DNA of 64,000 nt, taken from Gemmatimonadaceae bacterium (GTDB lineage: Bacteria; Gemmatimonadota; Gemmatimonadetes; Gemmatimonadales; Gemmatimonadaceae). Below are positions 9,944-19,017 of the stretch, piece after piece. How positions within the stretch are numbered: the stretch's first letter is position 1; each line of letters opens with the position of its first letter. The notes under the pieces are model-generated. The model made no database searches. It saw nothing but the letters and a program-made list of their open reading frames with translations, and was not told the DNA's origin. The DNA is taken from positions 24,773 through 88,772 of the forward strand of contig JADZAN010000032.1 in assembly GCA_020852815.1 (NCBI GenBank), written 5' to 3'. A program made the position numbers and the translations under genes.

Positions 9944-10683
9944 GCGGCCCCAGGTCGCGTGAGGCGCAGGAAGACTTCGTCGAGCGAGTCGGCATCGAAG
10001 GCGCGCTTCACCTCACCCGGCGTTCCCATCGCGGCAATGGCGCCATCGACCATGATCGAGAGGCGGTCGCAGTATTCCGCTTCATCGAGGTAGTGCGTCG
10101 TGACGAGCACCGTCGTCCCGCTTGCGGCTGTCTCGTAGATCATCTCCCAGAAGCGCCGCCGCGTGATGGGATCGACGCCGCCCGTGGGTTCGTCGAGGAA
10201 GACGACCCTGGGTTGGTGGAGGAGGGCGACGGAGAAGGCCAGCTGCTGCTTCCAGCCTAACGGGATGCGCCTGACGAGTTCCTTGCGGGCGTGTTCGAGC
10301 CCGATGCGGCCCAGGAGCGTGTGCGTGCGCTCGGCGATTTGCGCGTTCGAGAGCCCGTAGATCCCGCCAAAGAGCGTGATGTTCTCCTGGACGGTGAGGT
10401 CGTCGTACAGGGAGAAGCGTTGCGACATGTAGCCTATGTGGCGGCGCACCTGCTCGGCGTGCGACGCGATGTCGAAGCCGGCCACGGTGGCGCGCCCGAA
10501 CGTCGGCTCGAGGAGGCCGATGAGCATGCGCATGGCGGTGGTCTTCCCTGCGCCATTGGCACCGAGAAAGCCGAACACCTCGCCCTGTGCCACGTGAAAC
10601 GTTATGGCGTTCACCGCGGTAAACGATCCGAAGCGGCGCGTGAGGTCGAGGGCGTCGATGGCGTTGGGGACGGGAGTGGTCAT
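9940..10683 (-). CDS. ABC transporter ATP-binding protein
   Basis: 247 residues from ATG 10683, chosen because it overlaps the upstream stop by 4 bases (ATGA). Walker A is GANGAGKTTA; Walker B is the VVFLDEPTGGVDP region. The signature segment near LGWKQQLAFSVALL is degenerate (LGWKQ in place of LSGGQ), which is unusual; its partner ATPase has a normal LSGGMKQ. In E. coli YbhF both nucleotide-binding domains are fused in one protein, whereas here they are separate genes. Confidence 0.9.
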   Translation of the reverse strand: MTTPVPNAIDALDLTRRFGSFTAVNAITFHVAQGEVFGFLGANGAGKTTAMRMLIGLLEPTFGRATVAGFDIASHAEQVRRHIGYMSQRFSLYDDLTVQENITLFGGIYGLSNAQIAERTHTLLGRIGLEHARKELVRRIPLGWKQQLAFSVALLHQPRVVFLDEPTGGVDPITRRRFWEMIYETAASGTTVLVTTHYLDEAEYCDRLSIMVDGAIAAMGTPGEVKRAFDADSLDEVFLRLTRPGAA

Positions 10684-11618
10684 GCGGCATCCTCGTGCAG
10701 CATGTGCCACATGAAGGCGTCCTCGATGGAGGCAGCGGTCGCGCGCACCTCCAGGTCGTCCAGCCCTGCCTGACGAGCGAAGGCGCGCACCTCGTCGGCG
10801 ATGACGTCTGGCGGCAGGTCGGTGCGCGCGTCGGTGTAGTGCGCCACTTCGCCAAACGGCCAGACCGCGGCGGCATGCGGGAAGCGCCGCAGCACCTCGA
10901 GGACGCCGAGCCGGTTGGGCGATCGCACCGCGAAGAGCGGGTTCGGGTACGCGCGCTCCACCGCCGACGGCTCGTCGATGAGGAGGATCCTTCCCTTCTG
11001 CACCAGCGCCACGCGGTCGCAGCGTGATGCTTCGTCCATGTAGGGGGTCGAGACGATGATCGTCAGCCCGCCGGCGCGCAGCCGGTCGAGCAGGTCCCAG
11101 AACTCCTTGCGCGAGACCGCGTCGACGCCGGTCGTCGGTTCATCGAGAAAGAGGATGTCGGGGGCGTGCACGAGGGCGCAGCAGAGTGCAAGCTTCTGCT
11201 TCATTCCCCCGGACAACGCCCCCGCCCGGCGGCTGGCGAACGGTGCCAGTTGCCGCCAGATCGGTTCAATGATGCGCATCCCCTCGTCGATGCTTGTCCC
11301 GAAGACCGAGGCGAAGAACTGCAGGTTCTCGCGCGCGCTGAGGTCGGGGTAGAGCGAGAAACGACCCGGCATGTAGCCCACCCGCGTGCGCAGCTCCCAG
11401 AGGTCACGCACCACATCGAGTCCCAGCACCGACACGCTCCCCGTATCGGGCACGAGCAGCGTGACCATCGTGCGGAAGAGCGTCGTCTTCCCCGCCCCGT
11501 CGGGGCCGATGAAGCCGAACAGCTCGCCCGGCGCCACCTCGAACGACATGGCGTCCACGGCCACGACGTCGCCGAATCGCTTGCTGAAGTCGCGCGCGAC
11601 CACCGCTGGCGCGTTCAC
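10680..11618 (-). CDS. ABC transporter ATP-binding protein (partner subunit)
   Basis: 312 residues. Walker A is GPDGAGKTTL, the signature is LSGGMKQKLAL, and Walker B is ILFLDEPTTGVD. The C-terminal 80 residues after the ATPase core (RSPNRLGVLEVLRRFPHAAA onward) form the accessory domain usual in this family. It overlaps its neighbours on both sides by 4 bases. It probably pairs with the 247-residue ATPase as a heterodimer. Confidence 0.9.
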   Translation of the reverse strand: MNAPAVVARDFSKRFGDVVAVDAMSFEVAPGELFGFIGPDGAGKTTLFRTMVTLLVPDTGSVSVLGLDVVRDLWELRTRVGYMPGRFSLYPDLSARENLQFFASVFGTSIDEGMRIIEPIWRQLAPFASRRAGALSGGMKQKLALCCALVHAPDILFLDEPTTGVDAVSRKEFWDLLDRLRAGGLTIIVSTPYMDEASRCDRVALVQKGRILLIDEPSAVERAYPNPLFAVRSPNRLGVLEVLRRFPHAAAVWPFGEVAHYTDARTDLPPDVIADEVRAFARQAGLDDLEVRATAASIEDAFMWHMLHEDAA

Positions 11619-12532
11619 TTGTCTCGCCCCTGGGCATTGGTCGCCGTCACCGGCGCCAGCACGACTTCCCCCGGCATTCCGATACGGAGGCGGCCATCGC
11701 CGTTAGGCACCGCCACCTTCACCGCGTATACCTGCGTGGTTCGCTCGTCGCGCGTCTGGATCGGCGTCGGCGTGAACTCGGCCGACGCCGCGATCCACGT
11801 GATGCGTCCGGGCACGAGGCGTAGCGAGTCACCACCGGCGTCGACCCGCACCTGCACCGCCTCACCGAGCGCGAGCTGCGCCAACTGCCCGCCGCTCACG
11901 TAGGCACGCAGCACCAGCGTGTCGAGCGCCGCCATCTTGAAGAGCGGCGTCCCCACCTGCACGAACTCGCCGGGCTCGACAAAGCGCGCGAGGACGGTCC
12001 CAGCCAAGGGCGCGACAATGCGGCTGCGGCGGATCTTCTCGTCGATGGAGGCCACTTGCGCCTCGATCGACGCCACGTCGCGTGCGATGGTCGCGCGTGT
12101 TGCCGACGTCCCTTGCAGCTGCTCGCGCAGGACCTTCGCGTCGCGCTCGGCGCGGTCGCCCTGCTGCGCCGTCGCGGCCTTGGCGGCCAGCAGGCGCTGC
12201 GTGCGCTCCAGCTCGCGATCGGCGATGACGCGCTGCGTCTCGAGCGTGGCGGCGTTGGCGTCGACCTCGCGGAGCCGGGAGCGCGAGGCGTCGCGGCGCG
12301 CCAGCAGCTCGGCGCGCTGCAGCGACAGCGTCACCGTGTCGACGAGGCCGACGTCTGCCTGGGCGTCGAGGCGCGCTCCCTCTTCGGCCGACAGCCGCAA
12401 CACCCGCCCGCTCGCTTCGGAGGAGACGGTCACTTCCGTCGCCTCGAAGTTGCCGTAGGCGTCGGCAGCGTCCTGCTGGCACGCCCCCGCGACGAGGAGG
12501 GCACCCACTGCAATCACGTGAAGTCGGGACAT
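11615..12532 (-). CDS. HlyD/YbhG-type membrane fusion protein
   Basis: 305 residues. A signal-like N-terminus ends in VAGACQQ, a possible lipobox. The lipoyl half-domains (NFEATEVTVSSEASGRVLRL and SRIVAPLAGTVLARFVEPGE) flank a coiled-coil hairpin of about 100 residues. Such proteins bridge the inner-membrane ABC pump to a TolC channel. It lies directly between the channel gene and the ATPases in the operon. Confidence 0.9.
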   Translation of the reverse strand: MSRLHVIAVGALLVAGACQQDAADAYGNFEATEVTVSSEASGRVLRLSAEEGARLDAQADVGLVDTVTLSLQRAELLARRDASRSRLREVDANAATLETQRVIADRELERTQRLLAAKAATAQQGDRAERDAKVLREQLQGTSATRATIARDVASIEAQVASIDEKIRRSRIVAPLAGTVLARFVEPGEFVQVGTPLFKMAALDTLVLRAYVSGGQLAQLALGEAVQVRVDAGGDSLRLVPGRITWIAASAEFTPTPIQTRDERTTQVYAVKVAVPNGDGRLRIGMPGEVVLAPVTATNAQGRDK

Positions 12533-12538
12533 GACGGA

Positions 12539-13897
12539 CTATGGCTGGAGGGAACGCGGGGCCAGGCCCAGCGTGGTGAGATAGCGGGCCTGCGCCTGGG
12601 CCAGCTCGGCGCGGTGCCGTTGCAGTTGCAACGTGGCTTCGACGACGTCGGTGCGCGTCTCCACATACTCCGCGCCGGTGATGGCCCCCTCATTGAACTG
12701 CGCGCGCGCCTGCACCTCGATCGACTGGCGCAGGGTGACGAGCTGCGCATCGCTCGCCAGGGCATCTCGCACCCGTTGCATGTCGGCCAGGTCGGACTCC
12801 ACGGCGCGCGCAAGCTGCTCGGCGAGGGCGCGTTCCTCGGTGGTCACGATGCGCTGTTGCAGCCGCAGCCCCTCGGCGGCGCGTTGGGCGCCACGCCACG
12901 TCCACGGACGCCACTCCACACGCACCCCCGCCATCCAGAAGCCGTCGGGATCGGTGCGGAACTGGTTGAGGCCGGGGCGTCCCACCCCTCCCTGCCCAAA
13001 GGCGAGGACGCGCGGGCGGTTCTCGACATTCGTCAGCGCCGCCTCGCGGTCGATGCGTTCGCGCGTGCGCGCGAACTGCGCGAACTCGGGGCGTGCGCGC
13101 AAGGCGTCGACCCGCCCCTCGCTTCGCGTGCGGTCCACGTCGGCGGCGTAGTCGGGAAGGGCGAGAATCGTACCGTCGGCGATCGTGCGTCCGGTGAGCC
13201 GCTCCAGGACGGCGACCGACGCGCGCCGCGCGGACAGCGCCTCGTCGCGCGCCATGCGAGAGCGCAACTGCTCGGCCACGATGGCCGACGTGTCGCGCGG
13301 GAGCGCCGCACCATTGATCACGCGCGCGCGCGCCAGTTGCAACCGCGCATCGAGGTCGCCCAGCAGCGCGTCGAACTCCTGCGCCCGCTCCTGCAACAGG
13401 TACGCCGAGAAGAAGGCGCCATTCACCTCGCCGCGCAGCCGGTACAGCGTCGCATCGACCGCAGCCGCCGACTCCGCCACGCGTGCGCGCTCCACCGACT
13501 GGCGCGCCGCGATCGAGCCACCGTCGTACAGCAGCTGGCTCACGTCGAGCGTGGTCTGCCAGCGGTCCTTGGGCAGGACCGGCATTGTCGCGTTGGGGAG
13601 CTTGAGCAGGAGCTGCGTCACGTCGCTCTGGTGCGACGCACTGCCGTTCAGCGCCAATTGCGGGCGTCGCTCCATGTCCAGCGTGGTGAGGCGGAGCGCG
13701 CTGGCGTCGCGCAGCAGCTCGCGCTGGCCGGCGCGCGGGTCGCGCTGCACGGCGGCGTCCTGCAGGGCCGAGAGCTGCAACGTGTCGGGCGCCTGCGCCG
13801 CGAGTGCGTGCGGCGCCGTGGACGAGAGCGCCGTGGCCACGAGCAGCGCGGCCCAGCGCCGCGCCGCGTGCGAGCGGAATGAACGGGAGATACTCAC
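12539..13897 (-). CDS. TolC-family outer membrane efflux protein
   Basis: 452 residues with a cleavable signal peptide (cut likely after SSTAPHALA). It has the repeated alpha-helical layout of TolC proteins: two halves with long coiled-coil helices, Ala/Arg/Leu-rich. It forms the outer-membrane exit duct. It overlaps the regulator gene by 4 bases and precedes the fusion protein by 6 bases. Confidence 0.88.
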   Translation of the reverse strand: MSISRSFRSHAARRWAALLVATALSSTAPHALAAQAPDTLQLSALQDAAVQRDPRAGQRELLRDASALRLTTLDMERRPQLALNGSASHQSDVTQLLLKLPNATMPVLPKDRWQTTLDVSQLLYDGGSIAARQSVERARVAESAAAVDATLYRLRGEVNGAFFSAYLLQERAQEFDALLGDLDARLQLARARVINGAALPRDTSAIVAEQLRSRMARDEALSARRASVAVLERLTGRTIADGTILALPDYAADVDRTRSEGRVDALRARPEFAQFARTRERIDREAALTNVENRPRVLAFGQGGVGRPGLNQFRTDPDGFWMAGVRVEWRPWTWRGAQRAAEGLRLQQRIVTTEERALAEQLARAVESDLADMQRVRDALASDAQLVTLRQSIEVQARAQFNEGAITGAEYVETRTDVVEATLQLQRHRAELAQAQARYLTTLGLAPRSLQP

Positions 13898-14613
13898 GGG
13901 CGTAGCGACGCGAGGATGAGTGAGGGGAGGAGCCGGCGCCGCTCCTCGACAAAGGCGGGAAAGCGCCGATCGTCGAGCCGGAGCATGGCCGTGAGCATCG
14001 GTCGCGCCATGAAGGGAAAGACCAGCAGCGCCATCAGGTTGACGACAAACACTTCGACGCTGATGGGGCGCATGCGTCCTGCGGCGGCCTCGGCGTCGAG
14101 TTGCTGTCGCAGCGCCTCCAGCGGCGGTCGGCCGCGCGCGGTCATGAGCGTGGGCAGTCGATCGGGCTCGGTGTACATCTCCGAGACCACATAGCCGGCG
14201 AGGTACGGGCGCGCGGAGTGGAAATCGGTCTGCTCCTGCACCAGGGCGTGGATCTTGTCGTGGAGCGAAATCGCCGGATCGCCGAGCAGGGAGAAAAGCC
14301 TCGGCATGAAGTCAGCGATGGCCTGCGCGAAGACGGCGTCGGCGAGCGTCGCCTTGGTACTGAAGTAGTAGTGGAGGAGCGCCTTGTTGACGCCAGCCTC
14401 GCGGGCGATGTCGGCGGTGCGCGCCTTGGCGGTTCCCTGCGCCAGGAAGACGCGATGCGCGGCGGCGAGAATGCGTTCGCGCGTCTCGAGGTCGGCGAGC
14501 GCCGCGTTTGATCCGTTACGCGCCGCGTTCGAGCCGCTGCGCGCCACGTTCGAGCTGCTGCGCGCGGGCGTCGCGCGAGTCCTCTTCGGTGCCGCTGCCT
14601 GCCGACGAGCCAT
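13894..14613 (-). CDS. TetR-family regulator of the efflux operon
   Basis: 239 residues from ATG 14613. An unusual Ala/Ser/Asn/Arg low-complexity leader of about 40 residues, with repeats like SGSNAAR, precedes a TetR helix-turn-helix (ILAAAHRVFLAQGTAKARTA, then GVNKALLHYYFSTKATL). The C-terminal ligand domain is of the CerR/YbiH kind. It is the first gene of the efflux operon and overlaps the TolC gene by 4 bases, so it most likely represses its own operon and responds to a transported compound. It starts 1 base after the stop of the upstream hydrolase gene. Confidence 0.88.
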   Translation of the reverse strand: MARRQAAAPKRTRATPARSSSNVARSGSNAARNGSNAALADLETRERILAAAHRVFLAQGTAKARTADIAREAGVNKALLHYYFSTKATLADAVFAQAIADFMPRLFSLLGDPAISLHDKIHALVQEQTDFHSARPYLAGYVVSEMYTEPDRLPTLMTARGRPPLEALRQQLDAEAAAGRMRPISVEVFVVNLMALLVFPFMARPMLTAMLRLDDRRFPAFVEERRRLLPSLILASLRP

Positions 14614-14614
14614 G

Positions 14615-15610
14615 TCAACCTTCTGGTTTAACCACGCGGTTAAGTCTGGCGGCCGTGCGGTCGGCGCGCAAGGGGGCGCTGGCACGACGGAGCCCATCCT
14701 CGGGATGCGCGGCCTGCAGAAACTCCATCGCCCGGCGCATCGCATCGGGAACGAGCGCGTCGTCGAGCGAGTGGTCGCCTCCGGGAATCACGACCAGGGC
14801 GTGCGGCGCGCCGAGGCGAGAGAGCACGGTGTCCACGCGCCACGCCTCCTCCACCGGGACCACGTCGTCAACGGCGCCATGCAGGAGGAGCGTGGGCGGC
14901 ATGCGGCGCAGCGCCGGCGCGAGCGCGGGAAAGAGCCCCCCCGAGAGCACGACCAGGCGTCGCACGCGCGCGTCCTCGTCACCGAGCGCGAGCGCCAGGA
15001 AGCCGCCGAGCGAGACACCGAACGCATCGATGCGCGACGAGTCGACCGCCGCATCGCCGCGCACGAAGGTCACGGCATCGCGCAGCGTCGCGGTCCATTC
15101 CGGATAGGTGCGATTCTCGTACGCGTCGTCGGTGCGCGCGTCGCCGGTGCGGTCGAAGTAGTGGATCACATAGGCGACGTAGCCCTGCTCGGCGAAGGCG
15201 TCGGCCCACGTGCGCACCGTCGCGCCGCTGCGCCCCAGGACTCCAGCGCTGGAATGCAGGACGAGAATCGCCGGATGATGCCGGCGTCGCGCCAGGTGCA
15301 ACAGTCCGCCCGCGTCGGGAGCGAAGCGCTCCACGGCGATATGCCGTCCGCCACTCGTGAACCCCGTGTCGATTCGCGTGACGTGCGGCGATGGCTCCCA
15401 CCCCCAGCGCCCCATCCCTCCCACCGTCTCGATGATCGCTCCGCACCCAGCGACGCCGGCCACCAACGCGAGCGCCGCCCAGCGCCGCCACGCCGCGCGC
15501 GGCTCCGCTGGTCGCGAAACACCGCGCGCGTCGTGTGCGTCGCGCGCGTCGCGTGCGTCGCGTGCGTCGCACGCGAATCGGACAATGGCTTTCAGCGGCA
15601 GTGAATGCAT
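14615..15610 (-). CDS. alpha/beta hydrolase (dienelactone-hydrolase-like), probable lipoprotein
   Basis: About 331 residues from ATG 15610. The nucleophile elbow is FGVSLGGFLAL, with an acid in HGAVDDVVPVEEAW and a His in GGDHSLDD. A hydrophobic segment ends in VAGC, a good lipobox. The N-terminal region before it is odd: a tandem DAR repeat (four imperfect copies) encoded by GACGCACGC-like 9-mers. Substrate unknown. It is read in the same direction as the TetR/efflux operon with a 1-base gap, so it may belong to that regulon. Confidence 0.75.
   Translation of the reverse strand: MHSLPLKAIVRFACDARDARDARDAHDARGVSRPAEPRAAWRRWAALALVAGVAGCGAIIETVGGMGRWGWEPSPHVTRIDTGFTSGGRHIAVERFAPDAGGLLHLARRRHHPAILVLHSSAGVLGRSGATVRTWADAFAEQGYVAYVIHYFDRTGDARTDDAYENRTYPEWTATLRDAVTFVRGDAAVDSSRIDAFGVSLGGFLALALGDEDARVRRLVVLSGGLFPALAPALRRMPPTLLLHGAVDDVVPVEEAWRVDTVLSRLGAPHALVVIPGGDHSLDDALVPDAMRRAMEFLQAAHPEDGLRRASAPLRADRTAARLNRVVKPEG
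14628..14643. promoter_or_regulatory. possible TetR operator
   Basis: Inverted repeat TTAACC-ACGC-GGTTAA ends 15 bases upstream of the regulator's ATG, a fitting place for autoregulation. It lies inside the last codons of the hydrolase gene, so it could be a coding coincidence. AT content is clearly above the surroundings. Confidence 0.35.
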
Positions 15611-16048
15611 CGTATCGCGTGCAACGGCGTCACGTCGTCTCACGATCTTCCTGCATGAGACCAACGATCACCCCTTTCGTTCGGGGCGGGAGCGCCAGCG
15701 CGTGCCTAAGCCTTCGCAAAGGTCGGCCGCGCGTGCCACTCGCCCGCCATGCGCGTTCGACCTGCGCGTTCGACCTGCGCGTTCGACCCGCGCGTTCGAC
15801 CCGCGCGTTCGACCTGCGCGTTCGACCCGCGCGTTCGACCTGCGCGTTCGACCCGCGCGCAACCCGCAAGCTCGCCTCATGGCGATTCGCACATCGCGAT
15901 TCCCTCGACTGTCAAGCCGTTGTCGGCGCGCCGCCGACCGTTCACCTTGCGCGCTCCCTCGGTGACCTGCGCAGCGAGGGAGCGCGAGCAGACCACCGCT
16001 TGCGGCTGAGCTCGGCCCAGCACGCAGTCCGACATCCTCCCGATTCCA
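15611..16048. other. divergent intergenic region between hydrolase and tex
   Basis: About 440 bases between two divergently read genes. Its centre is a 13-bp minisatellite (15753-15856). Frames crossing it read as Arg/Ala/Phe-Asp repeats in all phases because 13 is not a multiple of three, so I see no gene. Promoters for both flanking genes should lie here, but none is clear. Confidence 0.6.
15753..15856. repeat. 13-bp tandem repeat, eight copies
   Basis: Eight head-to-tail copies of GCGTTCGACCYGC. Position 11 alternates in the order T, T, C, C, T, C, T, C; all other positions are identical. A ninth, degenerate copy follows. The lack of other mutations suggests recent expansion or homogenisation. 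Confidence 0.95.
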
Positions 16049-18358
16049 ATGGCAGCGACCACCGCTCCCGCCATCATCGCCCGCGTCGCCAAAGACCTCT
16101 CGCTCAACCTCGGTCAGGTCGAGCGTACCCTCGCCCTCTTCGACGAAGGCAATACCCTTCCCTTCATCGCGCGCTATCGCAAGGAAGTCACCGGCGGCCT
16201 CGACGAGGTGCAACTCCGCGACGTTCGCGAGCGCTCGGACTACCTCGCCGAGCTCGAGGAGCGACGCGCCGCCATCCTCAAGAGCATCGACGAACAGGGC
16301 AAGCTCGACGACGTCCTGCGCACACAGATCAACGGCGCCGAGACCAAGCAGGCGCTGGAGGACCTCTACCTTCCCTTCAAGCCCAAGCGCCGCACACGCG
16401 CCATGATCGCCCGCGAGCGCGCTCTCGCCCCACTCGCCGAGCAGCTGTGGAGCGGCGCCCTCGACGACGCCGGGGCGCTGGATGCCGCCAGTGCCTATGT
16501 GAGCCAGGAGCGCGAGGTGCCGGACGTCGACGCCGCGCTCCTCGGTGCGCGCGACATTCTCGCCGAGCAGGTGGCCGAGGATGCGACGGTGCGTGGTTGG
16601 GTGCGTGAGATGACGCGCGCGCAGGGAGTCGTGAAGAGCACCGTGCAGCCGGGCAAGGCGAGCGATGCCTCGAAGTTCAAGGACTATTTCGACTACAGCG
16701 AATCGTTAGGGACCATCCCCTCGCACCGGATGCTCGCCATCAGGCGCGGCGAGGCGGAGGAGGAGTTGCTGTGGCGCATCGTGGCCCCGGTGGATGCGAT
16801 CGTCACCCGGCTCACGCGCGACATCCTCGACGGCCGCCGCGCCACACAGCAGCTCACGCTCGTGGCCAGCGACGCGTACAAGCGATTGCTCGCCACCGCC
16901 ATCGAGGTCGAGTTGCGCCTCGAGCTCAAGTCGCGCGCCGACGACGAGGCCATCACGATCTTCGGGCGCAACCTGCAGCAGCTCCTCCTCGCTTCACCGG
17001 CTGGTGAGCGGCGCGTGATTGGCCTCGACCCGGGTTTCCGCACGGGGGTCAAGGTCGCGGTAGTGACCGCGACCGGCGCACTCGTTCACACCGACACGCT
17101 CTATCTCCACCAGGAGGACCGGTTTGCCGGGGCGATTCGCGCGATGGTTGCGCGCTTTGCGCCGGAACTCATCGCCATCGGCAACGGGACGGCGTCGCGC
17201 GAAACGGAGACGTTGACCAAGGCCGCGCTGCGCGAGCTCGATCCGCCGCGCCCACAAGTGGTGGTGGTGAACGAGGCCGGCGCGTCGGTGTACTCCGCCT
17301 CCGACCTGGCGCGGGGCGAGTTCCCCGAGCTCGACGTCTCGCTGCGCGGCGCCGTCTCCATCGCCCGCCGGCTGCAAGATCCGCTCGCCGAGCTGGTGAA
17401 GATCGATCCCAAGTCCATCGGCGTGGGACAGTACCAGCACGACGTGAACCAGCCGCGCCTCAAGTCGCGCCTCGACGAGGTGGTGGCCTCGTGCGTGAAC
17501 CGTGTGGGCGTCGAGGTGAACACGGCGTCTGCGGCGCTCCTCGCGTACGTCTCCGGGATCGGCCCGTCGCTCGCCCAGTCCATCGTGGCACTGCGCGACC
17601 AGCGCGGCGGGCTCAAGTCGAGGGGCGAGCTGCGCGAGGTGCCGCGCCTCGGCGCCAAGGCGTTCGAGCAGGCGGCGGGGTTCCTGCGCGTGCGCGGCGG
17701 CGTGCACCCGCTCGATGCCAGCGCCGTGCACCCCGAACGCTACGCCCTCGTCGAGCGCATGGCCTCCGACCTTGGTGCCGACGTCGCCACGCTCATCGGG
17801 AACGAGTCGCTGCTGGGGACCATCGAGTTGCCGCGCTACGTGTCCGACGACGTGGGGCTCCCGACGCTGCGCGACATCATGGATGAGTTGCGCAAGCCGG
17901 GACGCGATCCACGCGACGCCTTCGAGCCCCCCGCCTTTCGCGACGACATCCAGAAGCCCGAAGATCTCGTGGCGGGGATGGTGCTCGAGGGAGTGGTGAC
18001 GAACATCGTCGCCTTTGGCTGCTTCGTCGACATCGGCGTGCACCAGGACGGGCTCGTACACGTGAGCCAGCTCGCCGACCGGTACGTGAAGGACCCCAAC
18101 GACGTGGTGAAGGTTGGGCAGAAAGTGAAGGTGACCGTGCAGTCGGTGGACCTTGCGCGCGGCCGCATCGCGCTGACGATGCGGAGCGATGGACGGCCGG
18201 CGGCGCACGGCGGGGGAAAGCCTCCCGCTGCCGGGAGACGCGATACCCCACCCGCCAAGCCGGCGGCCGCTCCCGGCAAGCCGGCGACGATTCCCGGCAA
18301 GCCGGTGACGATTCCCGGCAAGGGGCACGTGGCACCGAACGGCATGCGCTTCAAGTGA
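16049..18358 (+). CDS. tex: Tex, RNA-binding transcription accessory protein
   Basis: 769 residues. The N-terminal helical region (LPFIARYRKEVTGGLDEVQL) is diagnostic of Tex. It is followed by a YqgF/RNase-H-like domain (VIGLDPGFRTGVKVAVV), helix-hairpin-helix motifs (YVSGIGPSLAQSIVALRD) and an S1 RNA-binding domain near residues 645-715 (GMVLEGVVTNIVAFGCFVDI). The last 50 residues are a Pro/Gly/Lys-rich tail with tandem PGKP units, not part of the usual family length. Tex acts in the cytoplasm on transcription and RNA handling; single gene, no operon partner visible. Confidence 0.97.
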   Translation: MAATTAPAIIARVAKDLSLNLGQVERTLALFDEGNTLPFIARYRKEVTGGLDEVQLRDVRERSDYLAELEERRAAILKSIDEQGKLDDVLRTQINGAETKQALEDLYLPFKPKRRTRAMIARERALAPLAEQLWSGALDDAGALDAASAYVSQEREVPDVDAALLGARDILAEQVAEDATVRGWVREMTRAQGVVKSTVQPGKASDASKFKDYFDYSESLGTIPSHRMLAIRRGEAEEELLWRIVAPVDAIVTRLTRDILDGRRATQQLTLVASDAYKRLLATAIEVELRLELKSRADDEAITIFGRNLQQLLLASPAGERRVIGLDPGFRTGVKVAVVTATGALVHTDTLYLHQEDRFAGAIRAMVARFAPELIAIGNGTASRETETLTKAALRELDPPRPQVVVVNEAGASVYSASDLARGEFPELDVSLRGAVSIARRLQDPLAELVKIDPKSIGVGQYQHDVNQPRLKSRLDEVVASCVNRVGVEVNTASAALLAYVSGIGPSLAQSIVALRDQRGGLKSRGELREVPRLGAKAFEQAAGFLRVRGGVHPLDASAVHPERYALVERMASDLGADVATLIGNESLLGTIELPRYVSDDVGLPTLRDIMDELRKPGRDPRDAFEPPAFRDDIQKPEDLVAGMVLEGVVTNIVAFGCFVDIGVHQDGLVHVSQLADRYVKDPNDVVKVGQKVKVTVQSVDLARGRIALTMRSDGRPAAHGGGKPPAAGRRDTPPAKPAAAPGKPATIPGKPVTIPGKGHVAPNGMRFK

Positions 18359-18450
18359 GCGCGCGAGCGTGGCGAGGGTGAGGGCACCTTGGCGTGTGGC
18401 CGGGTATCAGTCACGATTGATGGTGCCTGGCCACCCCACACCCCATCTCG

Positions 18451-19017
18451 ATGCGGTTCCTACGCCTCCCATCCTCGTTCGCCGCGCTGCTCACCGTCAC
18501 GGCGTTTGCCTCCGTCGCGTGCCTTGCGCCCGAGCGCGCCGGGGCGCAGTCGCTCAACGCGACCGTCGTGCTCCCCGGCTTTCGCGGTGTAGTCCGCATG
18601 GACACGGTGGCGCAGGGTCCAACGGCCGTGCGCGGGTCACCGGCGGCGGTCTTCACGGCACTGCGACGCGCGCTCGACTCGCTGGGCGTTGAAGCGTCCG
18701 TCGCCGACTCGGCAGCGGGGTTGGTGGGCAACCTCGGGCTCAAGGTCACCAAGCGATTTGCCGGCAAGCAGATGTCGACGTGGGTGGATTGCGGCATCGG
18801 GCACACCGGCCCCACCGCCAACGCCTACCGCGTGAACATGGCGATCCTCGCCGGCGTGGCGCCCAGCACTGACGGCGGATCGAACGTCCGCATCGCGGTC
18901 GCCGCGGGGGCGCAGGCGTACTCCGGCCCACTCGGCGACCCGATCGCCTGCGAGAGCACCGGCGCCATCGAGCGACGAGTCCTCGAACTGGTGCGCGCCG
19001 CGACGGGCGGGGCATGA
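18451..19017 (+). CDS. secreted protein of unknown function
   Basis: 188 residues with a signal peptide (hydrophobic LPSSFAALLTVTAFASVACL, likely cut after RAGA). The body contains RFAGKQMSTWVDCGIGHTG and PIACESTGAIERRVLELV, with two conserved Cys that probably form a disulfide. It is a paralogue of the protein at 19660-20202, sharing FAG....W..CG.G.TG and ACxSTG. Its stop overlaps the acetyltransferase start by 4 bases. I do not recognise a named family. Confidence 0.7.
   Translation: MRFLRLPSSFAALLTVTAFASVACLAPERAGAQSLNATVVLPGFRGVVRMDTVAQGPTAVRGSPAAVFTALRRALDSLGVEASVADSAAGLVGNLGLKVTKRFAGKQMSTWVDCGIGHTGPTANAYRVNMAILAGVAPSTDGGSNVRIAVAAGAQAYSGPLGDPIACESTGAIERRVLELVRAATGGA

Noticed and set aside
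7607..10093. Plus-strand open frame of 828 codons
   Set aside because: It runs antisense through both ABC permease genes, is very rich in Asp/Glu/Arg/His and shows no domain; a GC-rich artefact.
15753..15856. Possible CRISPR array
   Set aside because: Units are directly adjacent, 13 bp long, with no unique spacers; a tandem repeat.
15630..15869. Short minus-strand frame reading Arg/Ser/Asn repeats
   Set aside because: Produced entirely by the 13-bp minisatellite; all frames read as repeats.
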